A DNA stretch of 64,000 bases, taken from Kineosporia corallincola (GTDB taxonomy: Bacteria > Actinomycetota > Actinomycetes > Actinomycetales > Kineosporiaceae). Both the position numbers and the translations under genes were made by a program. Within the stretch, counting starts at the first letter, position 1. The number at the start of each line of letters is the position of its first letter. Positions 29,521 to 37,155 of the stretch are shown piece by piece. The notes beneath the pieces were generated by a model, which saw only the letters and a program-made list of their open reading frames with translations, ran no database searches and was not told where the DNA came from. The stretch spans positions 496,001 through 560,000 of the forward strand of contig NZ_JAHBAY010000004.1 of NCBI RefSeq assembly GCF_018499875.1. The letters run 5' to 3'.

Positions 29521-29613
29521 GCGTGGGCTGGTTCGTGGGCACGGCGTGGTCGTGTGGGCGTGGGCTGGTTCGTGGGCGTGGCCTGATCGTGTGGGCACGG
29601 CGTGGTCGTGTGG
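29521..29613. repeat. 37-base tandem repeat, two copies plus a partial one
   Basis: Units at 29521-29557 and 29558-29594 both begin GCGTGGGCTGGTTCGTGGGC and end in TCGTGTGG. The partial unit at 29595-29613 repeats GCACGGCGTGGTCGTGTGG of unit 1. G/T-rich on the plus strand and non-coding as far as I can see. Confidence 0.75.
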
Positions 29614-29901
29614 GCGTGCCCGGTCACGTCGGTGGGCGTACGGCGGGCGGTCGCACTGTGGGCGGGAGGGGCGCGAATGTCGACGACGTCGAGGGGTGGC
29701 GGCGAGGGAGCGGCCGTGTGGGGGAGATGCCCTGGGGAGGCGGGGATGGTGCGGCTCGGCCCGGCTTCCGTGCACGAGGGGCGCGGCGGCCTGGGCATCT
29801 CGGCGTGGCGGACGGTGATGGGGGCATCTTCCCTTGTCTCGCAGAGGTTTCGGATGAGTCTGTGCGGGATGGAAGGGCGGGCCCGAGCTCATGGAGTTTT
29901 T

Positions 29902-29932
29902 TGACACCGCCCAGGCGCTCAGGGCGGTGTCA
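29902..29932. repeat. Perfect inverted repeat preceded by a T-run
   Basis: TGACACCGCCC (29902-29912) pairs with GGGCGGTGTCA (29922-29932) around 9 bases. TTTTTT lies before it on the plus strand, which is the wrong side for an intrinsic terminator in either direction. Could be an operator or the end of an untracked RNA. Confidence 0.6.
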
Positions 29933-30365
29933 CAACGCAGACGGCACCCCCTGCTCCTTCCGGCTGGTCTCGCGCCGATGGAAACCAGCCGGGCACCGTG
30001 GAATTCAGGCCGTGGCCGCCACGATCTTCGCGCCGGCCGATTCCAGGGCGGGAGGGCCGAGGCCGGGGTGTCGACCTGTTCCGGGGCGGGCACGGGCGAA
30101 GGGGGGCGGCCAGGCCGAGGCTGAGTTCCCGCCGCGACGCAGCGACACGAGGGACGTCGCGACCAGGTCCCGCACCAGCTCCTGTGGCCGCGATCAGGCC
30201 CCCCGAAGGGCTGGGCGGGGGCTCCGGGGCAAGGGTTCGGCGCGGCGTTCCGGGGATCTGATTTGGGGCTTCGGGCCCGGCCCGCTAATGTTCTCGGTGG
30301 GTGCTCGCCCAACGGACAGATTCTCTCCTCCGGGAGATCATCTGGCCATCGGGTGAGTACCCCCA

Positions 30366-30437
30366 TGGGGTATGGTGTAATTGGCAGCACGACTGATTCT
30401 GGTTCAGTTAGTCTAGGTTCGAGTCCTGGTACCCCAG
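30366..30437 (+). tRNA. tRNA-Gln (anticodon CTG)
   Basis: Complete cloverleaf. Acceptor TGGGGTA/TACCCCA with discriminator G, D-stem GTGT/GCAC, anticodon stem ACTGA/TCAGT with loop TTCTGGT (anticodon at 30399-30401), and T-arm CTAGG-TTCGAGT-CCTGG. CCA is not encoded. A short GGTGGC/GCCACC hairpin at 30457-30473 follows. Confidence 0.95.
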
Positions 30438-30553
30438 CTTGGTGGGATCGTCAGAAGGTGGCTTCAGGCCACCAACAAGGCAATCTGACCAAATCGGTGA
30501 GAGCCGAGCAGTTGGCTGGCATCGAAATCGCTGACCTGGTCAGCAGGCAACAA

Positions 30554-30626
30554 GGCCCCGTTGTGTAGTGGCCTAGCACGTCGCCCTCTCAAGGCGGTAG
30601 CGCGGGTTCGAATCCCGTCGGGGCTA
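30554..30626 (+). tRNA. tRNA-Glu (anticodon CTC)
   Basis: Complete cloverleaf. Acceptor GGCCCCG/CGGGGCT (first pair G-T) with discriminator A, D-stem GTGT/GCAC, anticodon stem TCGCC/GGCGG with loop CTCTCAA (anticodon at 30588-30590... loop start 30586), and T-loop TTCGAAT. It lies 116 bases after tRNA-Gln, probably in one transcript, as often seen for Gln-Glu tRNA pairs in actinobacteria. Confidence 0.95.
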
Positions 30627-30633
30627 CACGAGG

Positions 30634-30669
30634 AGACGGCCCTCGACCTCATCCGGTCGGGGGCCGTCT
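30634..30669 (+). terminator. Terminator of the tRNA transcript
   Basis: A stem of about 15 pairs (30634-30648 with 30655-30669, one T-G pair) with loop TCATCC, starting 8 bases after tRNA-Glu and followed by TTC. Confidence 0.8.
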
Positions 30670-30766
30670 TCATGTCCGGTAATCTCTCGCCGACCTGCGA
30701 CGACATCTGGCGCCCAGCACTGTGCGCCACCGCGGGAGCAACACCAGAACGATGGAGGGAAGGCTC

Positions 30767-31216
30767 ATGACGGCCCAGATCGGCCAACTGGTTCGGGACT
30801 TGCTGACGGGTGACCTGAACTCGTACCCGGAGCAGACCAAGGCCCTGGACGAGCCAGGCTGGAACGCCTTCGGCGAGATCGTGGGCGCGGCCTTCTACAC
30901 GGCCGTCGGTCGTCGCCTGGCCGGCCAGCAGGCCGATGTCGCGGCGTTCGTCTCGGCCGCCGCCGCTCCCTACGCGCAGTCCCCGGTCGCGATCGACGAG
31001 TCCGCCGCCCAGGCTCTGGTGCGCTCGGTGCTCGGCGACGACGCCACGGTGGGTCAGGTGCTCGAGCAGCTCGACGAGCCCGACCTGGCCCGGATCGAGC
31101 TGGTGCTGCTGCGCCGCCTGATCGAAGACGGCAACGGCGACATCACGGTCGACGCGCTGGTCTCCTCCGCCCAGGACGAGGCGGCCGAGTTCAGCGGCGA
31201 GGCCGGGGTCTCCTGA
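30767..31216 (+). CDS. Hypothetical acidic helical protein
   Basis: 149 residues, soluble, mostly alpha-helical by composition, Ala/Asp/Glu-rich with no Cys. It begins MTAQIGQLVRDLLTGDLN and contains GQVLEQLDEPDLARIELVLLRRLIED. GGAGGGA lies 7 bases before the ATG. Third-position GC and a strong terminator at 31235 support a real gene. I recognise no family. It lies between the tRNA pair and ndgR. Confidence 0.7.
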   Translation: MTAQIGQLVRDLLTGDLNSYPEQTKALDEPGWNAFGEIVGAAFYTAVGRRLAGQQADVAAFVSAAAAPYAQSPVAIDESAAQALVRSVLGDDATVGQVLEQLDEPDLARIELVLLRRLIEDGNGDITVDALVSSAQDEAAEFSGEAGVS

Positions 31217-31234
31217 CCCGGGCACGAACCACAC

Positions 31235-31277
31235 GGTGAGCCCGTCACCCCTCCGGGGGTGGCGGGCTCACCGATTT
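31235..31277 (+). terminator. Strong terminator of the hypothetical gene
   Basis: A 17-pair stem (31235-31251 with 31256-31272, loop TCCG region) followed by GATTTTG, 19 bases after the stop at 31216. Confidence 0.85.
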
Positions 31278-31351
31278 TGTCGCCGGCCACCGCTTCTGGC
31301 GCCCGGCGGTCGGCCTCAGTGGTCGGCGTCGGCAGTCGGGCCGACAACGCA

Positions 31352-31428
31352 TGGACGACGAGGGCGGGCCGGGTCCGGCGCCGTTCCCACGGAACCCGGC
31401 GGTGCCGGCCCGGGCTCCTCGTCGTCCA
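31352..31428. terminator. Long compound hairpin between the hypothetical gene and ndgR
   Basis: TGGACGACGAGG (31352-31363) pairs with CCTCGTCGTCCA (31417-31428). The interior contains further pairing (GGGCCGG/CCGGCCC and GTTCC-CAC-GGAAC). It lies 128 bases past the ndgR stop, at a convergent gene junction. Same TGGACGACGA core as the hairpins at 21271 and 26097. Confidence 0.65.
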
Positions 31429-31555
31429 CAGTTATCGTTGCGCCAAACGGGTTCTCGTGACCGGGCGACGTTCACCGCCCGCGGCGGTGCACCACGCGGG
31501 CAGGGCGGATGGGGCCCGAATGCCTTGCCCGCCGCAGGAAACTGACCGGGCGACG

Positions 31556-32281
31556 TCAGGCCTGGACCTGCCCGCGACGCAACACCTCGGTGAGACGCCC
31601 GGCCGCGGCGACCACCGCGGTGGCGTGCTGACGGCCCGGCTGACGGGTGAAACGCTCGATCGGGCCGGAGATCGACACCGACGCCACCACCCGGCCGGAC
31701 GGCCCACGCACCGGCGCCGACACCGAGGCGACCCCCGGCTCGCGCTCGGCGATGCTCTGCGCCCAGCCCCGGCGACGCACCGCCGACAGCGTGCTGGCGG
31801 TGAACTTGGCCCCGTTCAGCCCGCGGTGCAGGCGATCCGGCTCCTCCCAGGCGAGCAGCGTCTGCGCGGCGGAACCGGCGAGCATCGACAGCGCGGAACC
31901 GACCGGGATGGAATCGCGCAGCCCCACCGGCCTTTCGGCGGCGGCCACACAGATGCGCTGATCACCCTGCCGACGGAACAGCTGCGCGCTCTCGCCGGTG
32001 TGGTCGCGCAGCGCCGTGAGAACCGGCCCGGCGGCGGCCAGAAGCCGGTCTTCCCCGGCGGCGGCGGCCAGTTCGGCCAGCCGCGGCCCGAGCACGAAAC
32101 GGCCCTGTAGGTCACGCCCGACGAGCCGGTGGTGCTCCAGGGCGACCGCCAGGCGGTGCGCCGTGGGCCGGGCCAGCCCGGTCGCGGTCACCAGCTGGGC
32201 CAGCGTGGCAGGGCCCGCCTCCAGCGCGTCGAGCAGCACGGCTGCCTTGTCCAGGACGCCGACTCCGCTACTCTTGTCCAT
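31556..32281 (-). CDS. ndgR: IclR-family regulator NdgR
   Basis: 241 residues. Winged helix-turn-helix at 8-65 ([40 protein letters not shown]) and an IclR effector domain from about 80 ([56 protein letters not shown]). From its opening [14 protein letters not shown] and its divergent position to leuCD I recognise Streptomyces NdgR (AreB/LtbR type), a regulator of leucine and other amino acid genes. It likely binds the 135-base divergent region, where a perfect palindrome sits at 32294-32314. Confidence 0.92.
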   Translation of the reverse strand: MDKSSGVGVLDKAAVLLDALEAGPATLAQLVTATGLARPTAHRLAVALEHHRLVGRDLQGRFVLGPRLAELAAAAGEDRLLAAAGPVLTALRDHTGESAQLFRRQGDQRICVAAAERPVGLRDSIPVGSALSMLAGSAAQTLLAWEEPDRLHRGLNGAKFTASTLSAVRRRGWAQSIAEREPGVASVSAPVRGPSGRVVASVSISGPIERFTRQPGRQHATAVVAAAGRLTEVLRRGQVQA

Positions 32282-32293
32282 GTACCGATACTG

Positions 32294-32314
32294 GCGTCTC
32301 ACGAAGCGAGACGC
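32294..32314. promoter_or_regulatory. Candidate NdgR operator
   Basis: A perfect inverted repeat, GCGTCTC-ACGAAGC-GAGACGC, 13 bases from the ndgR start and about 100 bases from leuC. It is the most symmetric site in the divergent gap and is well placed for autoregulation and for leuC control. Binding is inferred. Confidence 0.55.
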
Positions 32315-32337
32315 AAGTCTGACGCCGGAATCGCAGG

Positions 32338-32362
32338 CCCGGGCACCGCGACGGTGCCCGGG
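32338..32362 (+). promoter_or_regulatory. Hairpin in the leuC upstream region
   Basis: CCCGGGCACC (32338-32347) and GGTGCCCGGG (32353-32362) are exact complements around GCGAC. No T-run and no branched-chain leader peptide nearby, so not a classical attenuator. It may shape the leuC mRNA 5' end. Confidence 0.5.
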
Positions 32363-32416
32363 GGAAACAGCCGAACGGGTTCGGAAGCACCCGATCCCGA
32401 ATGGAGGATGATCAAC

Positions 32417-33877
32417 GTGGGCCGCACTCTGGCGGAGAAGGTCTGGGAAGCGCACGTCGTGCGCGCCGGTTCGAACGGTGAGCCCGACCTGCTCTACATC
32501 GATCTCCACCTGCTGCACGAGGTCACCAGCCCGCAGGCGTTCGACGGGCTGCGGATGGCCGGGCGCGGCCTGCGCCGCACCGACCTCACCATCGCCACCG
32601 AGGATCACAACACCCCGACCCTCAACATCGACCAGCCGATCGCCGACCCGGTCAGCCGCACCCAGATCGAGACGCTGCGCCGCAACTGCGCCGAGTTCGG
32701 TGTGCGGCTGCACCCGCTGGGTGACCTGGACCAGGGCATCGTGCACGTGGTCGGCCCGCAGCTCGGGCTGACCCAGCCGGGTATGACCGTGGTCTGCGGA
32801 GATTCGCACACCTCCACGCACGGCGCCTTCGGGGCCCTGGCCTTCGGCATCGGCACCAGCGAGGTGGAGCACGTGATGGCCACCCAGACGCTGTCGCTGA
32901 AGCCGTTCCGCACCATGGCGATCAACGTGGACGGCGATCTGCCCGCCGGAACCAGCGCCAAGGACATCATTCTCGCCGTGATCGCGAAGATCGGTACCGG
33001 CGGTGGCCAGGGCTACGTGCTGGAGTACCGCGGCTCGGCCATCCGGGCGCTGTCGATGGAAGCCCGCATGACGATCTGCAACATGTCGATCGAGGCGGGT
33101 GCCCGGGCCGGCATGATCGCCCCGGACGACACCACGTTCGACTACGTGAAGGGCCGCCGGCACGCGCCGGAGGGCGAGGACTGGGACGCCGCCGTCGAGT
33201 ACTGGCGCACGCTGCACACCGACGACGACGCGACCTTCGACGCCGAGGTGCACCTCTCCGCACCCGACCTGGAACCGTTCGTCACCTGGGGCACGAATCC
33301 CGGTCAGGGCTCGCCGCTCTCGGCCGTCGTGCCGGACCCGGCCCAGATCGAGGACGCCGACGCCCGGCAGGCCGCCGAGCGCGCCCTCACCTACATGGAC
33401 CTGAAGGCCGGCACCCCGCTGCGCGAGATCGCCGTCGACACGGTGTTCATCGGCTCGTGCACGAACGGCCGGATCGAGGACCTACGTACGGCGGCAGCTG
33501 TCGTTCAGGGGCGGCAGAAGGCGGATTCGGTGCGGGTTCTGGTCGTGCCCGGCTCCGCCCGGGTGCGGCTCCAGGCCGAGTCCGAGGGGCTGGACAAGGT
33601 GTTCACCGACTTCGGCGCCGAGTGGCGGCAGGCCGGCTGCTCGATGTGCCTGGGCATGAACCCGGACCAGCTGGCGCCGGGCGAGCGCAGTGCCTCCACC
33701 TCGAACCGCAACTTCGAAGGACGGCAGGGAAAGGGCGGTCGCACGCACCTGGTCTCGCCGGCCGTGGCCGCCGCGACCGCCGTGCGCGGCACCCTGTCCT
33801 CGCCGGCCGACCTGGCGCCGTCCGGTGCGCCGGGACTCGAGGTCGCCTCCCAGGAAGGCGCTTCCGTCACTCGCTGA
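32417..33877 (+). CDS. leuC: 3-isopropylmalate dehydratase large subunit
   Basis: 486 residues. Aconitase-family enzyme with a 4Fe-4S cluster; it isomerises 2- to 3-isopropylmalate and also citramalate to methylmalate. Cluster cysteines are in [12 protein letters not shown] and [14 protein letters not shown], and [22 protein letters not shown] is present. The GTG at 32417 ([14 protein letters not shown]) is chosen over the ATG at 32408 because GGAGG at 32403-32407 is correctly spaced only for the GTG and because Streptomyces LeuC begins [10 protein letters not shown]. leuD follows after 67 bases. Confidence 0.95.
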   Translation: MGRTLAEKVWEAHVVRAGSNGEPDLLYIDLHLLHEVTSPQAFDGLRMAGRGLRRTDLTIATEDHNTPTLNIDQPIADPVSRTQIETLRRNCAEFGVRLHPLGDLDQGIVHVVGPQLGLTQPGMTVVCGDSHTSTHGAFGALAFGIGTSEVEHVMATQTLSLKPFRTMAINVDGDLPAGTSAKDIILAVIAKIGTGGGQGYVLEYRGSAIRALSMEARMTICNMSIEAGARAGMIAPDDTTFDYVKGRRHAPEGEDWDAAVEYWRTLHTDDDATFDAEVHLSAPDLEPFVTWGTNPGQGSPLSAVVPDPAQIEDADARQAAERALTYMDLKAGTPLREIAVDTVFIGSCTNGRIEDLRTAAAVVQGRQKADSVRVLVVPGSARVRLQAESEGLDKVFTDFGAEWRQAGCSMCLGMNPDQLAPGERSASTSNRNFEGRQGKGGRTHLVSPAVAAATAVRGTLSSPADLAPSGAPGLEVASQEGASVTR

Positions 33878-33944
33878 GCCCGCTCACAGCGTCGGCAGTT
33901 CCCGCCACCCACTCAAGTCTTCACAGCCAAAGGACCGCTCAATC

Positions 33945-34541
33945 ATGGAGAAGTTCAGCACTCACACCGGTATCGGTGTCCCGCTGCGCCGCTCGAACGT
34001 GGACACCGACCAGATCATCCCGGCGGTGTACCTCAAGCGGGTGACCCGCACCGGATTCGAGGACGGCCTGTTCTCCGCCTGGCGCCAGGACCCCGAGTTC
34101 ATCCTGAACCAGGATGCATACAAGGCCGGTTCGGTTCTGGTGGCCGGTCCCGACTTCGGCACCGGATCCAGCCGGGAGCACGCCGTCTGGGCCCTCAACG
34201 ACTACGGCTTCCGGGCGGTCTTCAGCTCCCGGTTCGCCGACATCTTCCGGGGGAACTCGGGAAAGGCCGGCCTGCTCACCGGCATCGTCGAGCAGGCGGA
34301 CATCGAGAAGCTGTGGGCGGCACTGGAAAGCCGCCCGGGCACCGAGGTGACCGTGGATCTGGTGGCCCGCAAGGCGGTCTGCGGTGACCTGACGGTCGAC
34401 TTCGACGTCGACGACTACACCCGCTGGCGCCTGCTGGAGGGCCTGGACGACATCGGCCTGACCCTCCGGCACGTCGATGACGTGACTGCTTTCGAGTCGA
34501 ATCGGCCACACTTCCTGCCGCGCACCCTGCCGGCCCGCTGA
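33945..34541 (+). CDS. leuD: 3-isopropylmalate dehydratase small subunit
   Basis: 198 residues. Swivel domain of isopropylmalate isomerase, partner of LeuC. Motifs: [20 protein letters not shown], the substrate-binding [17 protein letters not shown] and [24 protein letters not shown]. Start ATG with AAAGGA at 33929-33934. Transcribed with leuC and presumably under the same NdgR control. 268 bases separate it from the HU gene. Confidence 0.95.
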   Translation: MEKFSTHTGIGVPLRRSNVDTDQIIPAVYLKRVTRTGFEDGLFSAWRQDPEFILNQDAYKAGSVLVAGPDFGTGSSREHAVWALNDYGFRAVFSSRFADIFRGNSGKAGLLTGIVEQADIEKLWAALESRPGTEVTVDLVARKAVCGDLTVDFDVDDYTRWRLLEGLDDIGLTLRHVDDVTAFESNRPHFLPRTLPAR

Positions 34542-34809
34542 CTGCCCTCCGGGCATCCGGTGACTGCCAACCGGAATCGCAATTCATAACCGGAATTCCT
34601 TCTGGGATAAAGGATTTCGGTTGACTCGGCGGCTTCCGCACAGCCTCTTCACCGAGGTGGGCGGGGGCCGCCGAGGGCGTTTGCCGGGGCGGTTTTGCCT
34701 TGAGACACAACGACAAAACCTCACTCTGTATTGGATTTATAGGCCGGATTGCGTTTACCTTCGTCTTCAACATCGGGCGTCCGCTCGATCCCGTGTACCG
34801 GAGGATGAA
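34542..34809 (+). promoter_or_regulatory. leuD-HU intergenic region with a direct repeat
   Basis: AACCGGAAT occurs at 34569-34577 and 34588-34596, 19 bases apart (near two helix turns), the second followed by TCC. Downstream is a locally AT-rich segment (34720-34770, with ATTTATAGG) that may carry the HU promoter. No gene found. Confidence 0.45.
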
Positions 34810-35553
34810 GTGAACAAGGCAGATATCGTCGAGATTCTCCAGGAGCGCCTGGGCGGCCGTCAGGCCGCGGCCGACGCGCTGGACGCCGTCATCGACACCA
34901 TCACCCGCGCCGTCGTCCGCGGCGAGAAGGTGACGATCAGCGGCTTCGGTTCGTTCGAGAAGGCCGTCCGCAACGCGCGTACCGGCCGTAACCCGCGCAC
35001 CGGCGAGAAGGTCCGCATCAAGAAGACCTCGGTCCCGCGCTTCCGCGCCGGCACGTCCTTCAAGGCGTACGTCGCCGAGCCGCGCACCCTGCCGAAGCCG
35101 GTCGCCGGTTCCACCCGCGCCGCCACCACGCGTGGCGTGGCCGCCGCCGCCAAGGCCGCCACCACGACCCGCAAGACGGCCGCCACCAAGGCCACCGCCA
35201 CGAAGACGACGGCCGCGAAGAAGACCGCCACGAAGGCCACTCCGGCCAAGACCACGGCGACCCGGACCGCGGCGGCGAAGAAGACCACCGCCACCAAGGC
35301 CACCCCGGCGAAGACCACCGCGGCCGCGAAGAAGACCGCGACCAAGGCTCCCGCCGCGCGCAAGACCACCGCCACGAAGGCCACCCCGGCGAAGACCACG
35401 GCGGCGAAGACCACCGCGGCCAAGACCACCACGGCCCGCAAGACCGCCGCCAAGAAGACGGCGACCACCGCCAGCCGCACGGCCACCAAGGCCACCCCGG
35501 CGCCGACCGCCGCGAAGCGCACCACCACGCGTCGTCGCAGCACCAGCGCCTGA
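34810..35553 (+). CDS. HU-family nucleoid protein with histone H1-like tail
   Basis: 247 residues. Residues 1-95 are a normal HU domain (MNKADIVEILQERLGGRQ, ISGFGSFEKAVRNARTGRNPRTGEKV, VPRFRAGTSFKAYV). Residues 100-247 are an Ala/Lys/Thr tail built from KTTA, KKTATKA and ATKATPAKTT units, like mycobacterial HupB and Streptomyces HupS. The tail is known to compact DNA and to be modified on lysines. GTG start after GGAGGATGAA. No other gene shares the transcript; a strong hairpin follows. Confidence 0.95.
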   Translation: MNKADIVEILQERLGGRQAAADALDAVIDTITRAVVRGEKVTISGFGSFEKAVRNARTGRNPRTGEKVRIKKTSVPRFRAGTSFKAYVAEPRTLPKPVAGSTRAATTRGVAAAAKAATTTRKTAATKATATKTTAAKKTATKATPAKTTATRTAAAKKTTATKATPAKTTAAAKKTATKAPAARKTTATKATPAKTTAAKTTAAKTTTARKTAAKKTATTASRTATKATPAPTAAKRTTTRRRSTSA

Positions 35554-35580
35554 TCTCGGCTGAGCAGCACCACCCCTCCA

Positions 35581-35629
35581 CACGTGGTGGGCGACCCGGC
35601 AACTACCCGGGACGCCCACCACGTGGCCG
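35581..35629 (+). terminator. Terminator of the HU gene
   Basis: CACGTGGTGGGCG (35581-35593) and CGCCCACCACGTG (35613-35625) are exact complements. The 19-base centre has a further CCGG/CCGG pairing, and GCCGTTTT follows. Confidence 0.85.
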
Positions 35630-35760
35630 TTTTGGCGCCGTCCGGGCCCGTTCCGGCGCCCGGCGTTCAAGCATCCGGCCACCTGCGCCGATGAGCAGCA
35701 GGTGAGGTCTTGGCGGGGCTGGAATTGGTGCCTGGCCGGTCGTGGTCCACGATGTGTTCC

Positions 35761-37080
35761 ATGAACGACGTACTCACCGTGCACGGCGGCACCCCGCTGG
35801 TCGGCAGCATCCAGGTGCGAGGTGCCAAGAACCTGGTTTCCAAGGCCATGGTGGCCGCGCTTCTCGGTGACGAACCGAGCGTGCTGCGTAACGTTCCGGA
35901 GATCCGTGACGTCGGCGTCGTCAGCGGTCTGCTGGAGCTGCACGGCGTTCAGGTCGAGCAGGTTCCCGGCCCGGAGGGCGAACTCCGGCTGGATCCCAGC
36001 AATGTCATTCAGGCGCATGTCGCCGACATCGACGCGCACGCCGGTTCCAGCCGAATCCCCATTCTTTTCTGTGGTCCTCTGCTTCACCGTCTGGGCGAGG
36101 CATTCATTCCCGATCTCGGCGGCTGCCGGATCGGCGACCGCCCGATCAATTACCACCTCGACGTGCTGAGGCAATTCGGCGCGGTCGTCGACAAGCAGCC
36201 GAACGGAATTGCGCTGCGCGCCCCGCGCCGGCTCCAGGGCACCAAGGTCAAGCTGGCCTACCCGAGCGTCGGTGCCACCGAGCAGGTTCTGCTGACCAGC
36301 GTTCTGGCCGAGGGCGTCACCGAACTCACCAACGCCGCCATCGAGCCCGAGATCATGGACCTGATCGCGGTGCTCCAGAAGATGGGCGCCATCATCAGCG
36401 TCGACACCGACCGGGCCATCCGGATCGAAGGCGTCGACCGGCTCGGCGGTTTCACCCACCGGGCCATGCCCGACCGGATGGAGGCCGCGAGCTGGGCCAG
36501 CGCCGCGCTGGCCACCAAGGGCGACATCACCGTGCTGGGCGCGCGCCAGCAGGAGATGATGACCTACCTGAACGTGTTCCGTAAGGTCGGAGGCGTTCTC
36601 GACATCGGTGACGACGGCATCCGGTTCAGCCACCCGGGCGGTGCGCTGAACTCGCTGGTACTCGAGACCGACGTGCACCCGGGCTTCGGCACCGACTGGC
36701 AGCAGCCGCTGGTGGTCGCGCTGACCCAGGCCAGTGGCCTGTCCATCGTGCACGAGACGGTCTACGAGAACCGGCTCGGCTTCACCCACGCGCTCAGCGA
36801 GATGGGCGCCCAGATCCAGCTCTACCGGGAGTGCCTGGGTGGCCGGCCGTGCCGCTTCGGCCAGCGCAACTTCCAGCACTCGGCGGTCATCTCCGGTCCG
36901 GCCAAGCTGCACGGCGCCGACATCACGGTGCCCGACCTGCGCGGCGGGTTCAGCCACCTGATCGCGGCGCTGGCGGCCGAGGGCACCTCGCGGGTGCGCG
37001 GGATCGGCCTGATCGACCGTGGTTACGAGCACTTCCAGCAGAAGCTCCAGATGCTCGGCGCGAACTACGAGCGCAGCTGA
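35761..37080 (+). CDS. murA: UDP-N-acetylglucosamine 1-carboxyvinyltransferase
   Basis: 439 residues from ATG 35761; an ATG three codons upstream (35752) is possible. It transfers enolpyruvate from PEP to UDP-GlcNAc, the first committed step of peptidoglycan synthesis, in the cytosol. VHGGTPLVGSIQVRGAKNLVSKAMVAALL is the EPT start. The fosfomycin-target Cys is at about 122 in IPDLGGCRIGDRPINYHLD. RMEAASWASAALATKGDI and ITVPDLRGGFSHLIAAL are also typical. Expected fosfomycin-sensitive because Cys is kept. Confidence 0.95.
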   Translation: MNDVLTVHGGTPLVGSIQVRGAKNLVSKAMVAALLGDEPSVLRNVPEIRDVGVVSGLLELHGVQVEQVPGPEGELRLDPSNVIQAHVADIDAHAGSSRIPILFCGPLLHRLGEAFIPDLGGCRIGDRPINYHLDVLRQFGAVVDKQPNGIALRAPRRLQGTKVKLAYPSVGATEQVLLTSVLAEGVTELTNAAIEPEIMDLIAVLQKMGAIISVDTDRAIRIEGVDRLGGFTHRAMPDRMEAASWASAALATKGDITVLGARQQEMMTYLNVFRKVGGVLDIGDDGIRFSHPGGALNSLVLETDVHPGFGTDWQQPLVVALTQASGLSIVHETVYENRLGFTHALSEMGAQIQLYRECLGGRPCRFGQRNFQHSAVISGPAKLHGADITVPDLRGGFSHLIAALAAEGTSRVRGIGLIDRGYEHFQQKLQMLGANYERS

Positions 37081-37097
37081 GCGTTCCGCACACGGTG

Positions 37098-37135
37098 AAT
37101 CCCCGGTGGCCGCACGGCCGCCGGGGATTTCTTTT
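37098..37135 (+). terminator. Terminator of murA
   Basis: A stem of about 14 pairs (37098-37111 with 37116-37129, loop GCAC), followed by TTTCTTTTT. A single arm of the TGGACGACGAGG motif follows at 37142 without a partner. Confidence 0.88.
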
Positions 37136-37155
37136 TCAATGGTGGACGACGAGGG

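Larger units (their letters stand above)
28780..30365. other. 1.6 kb stretch without a convincing gene
   Basis: Open frames here have Gly/Trp/Arg- or Pro/Thr/His-biased products with no recognisable domain, and they lack ribosome sites. 28780-29130 probably holds the promoter of the GGDEF-EAL gene and is somewhat AT-richer. From about 29230 to 29760 the plus strand is strongly G- and T-rich, with tandem repeats at 29521-29613 and a repeated phrase at about 29238 and 29308 (ACGAGTTGGT then TCGA). A perfect hairpin lies at 29902-29932. The region just before 30366 should hold the tRNA promoter. Confidence 0.6.

Noticed and set aside
30010-30200. Possible end of a decayed minus-strand gene (a segment reading RELSLGLAAPFARARP and ending ESAGAKIVAATA)
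   Set aside because: Only a short protein-like segment, with no upstream continuation in any frame and no family I recognise. Too weak to call a pseudogene.
29242-30390. A 382-codon frame on the minus strand of the gene-free region, and a 286-codon frame on the plus strand (29496-30356)
   Set aside because: Both have Pro/Thr/His/Arg- or Gly/Arg/Trp-biased products produced by the repeats, run into the tRNA promoter region, and show no ribosome site or family signature.
30438-30553. A third tRNA or small RNA between the two tRNAs
   Set aside because: Only a six-pair hairpin (30457-30473) is present; no cloverleaf can be drawn.
32280-32410. A leader peptide for leuC beginning [11 protein letters not shown]
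   Set aside because: The frame starts inside the ndgR start codon on the other strand, has no Leu run and no terminator with a T-run follows. Control by NdgR is the simpler reading.
32408-32416. ATG at 32408 as the leuC start
   Set aside because: GGAGG touches this ATG with no spacing, while it stands 9 bases from the GTG at 32417, which also matches the family N-terminus.
34685-34810. A protein frame upstream of HU in the same reading frame (from 34621)
   Set aside because: It has no family features and ends by running into the HU start. The AT-rich content fits a promoter better.
35130-35540. Repetitive DNA that might be read as a CRISPR or satellite array
   Set aside because: It encodes the KTTA-type tail of HU in frame; units are irregular and there are no spacers.
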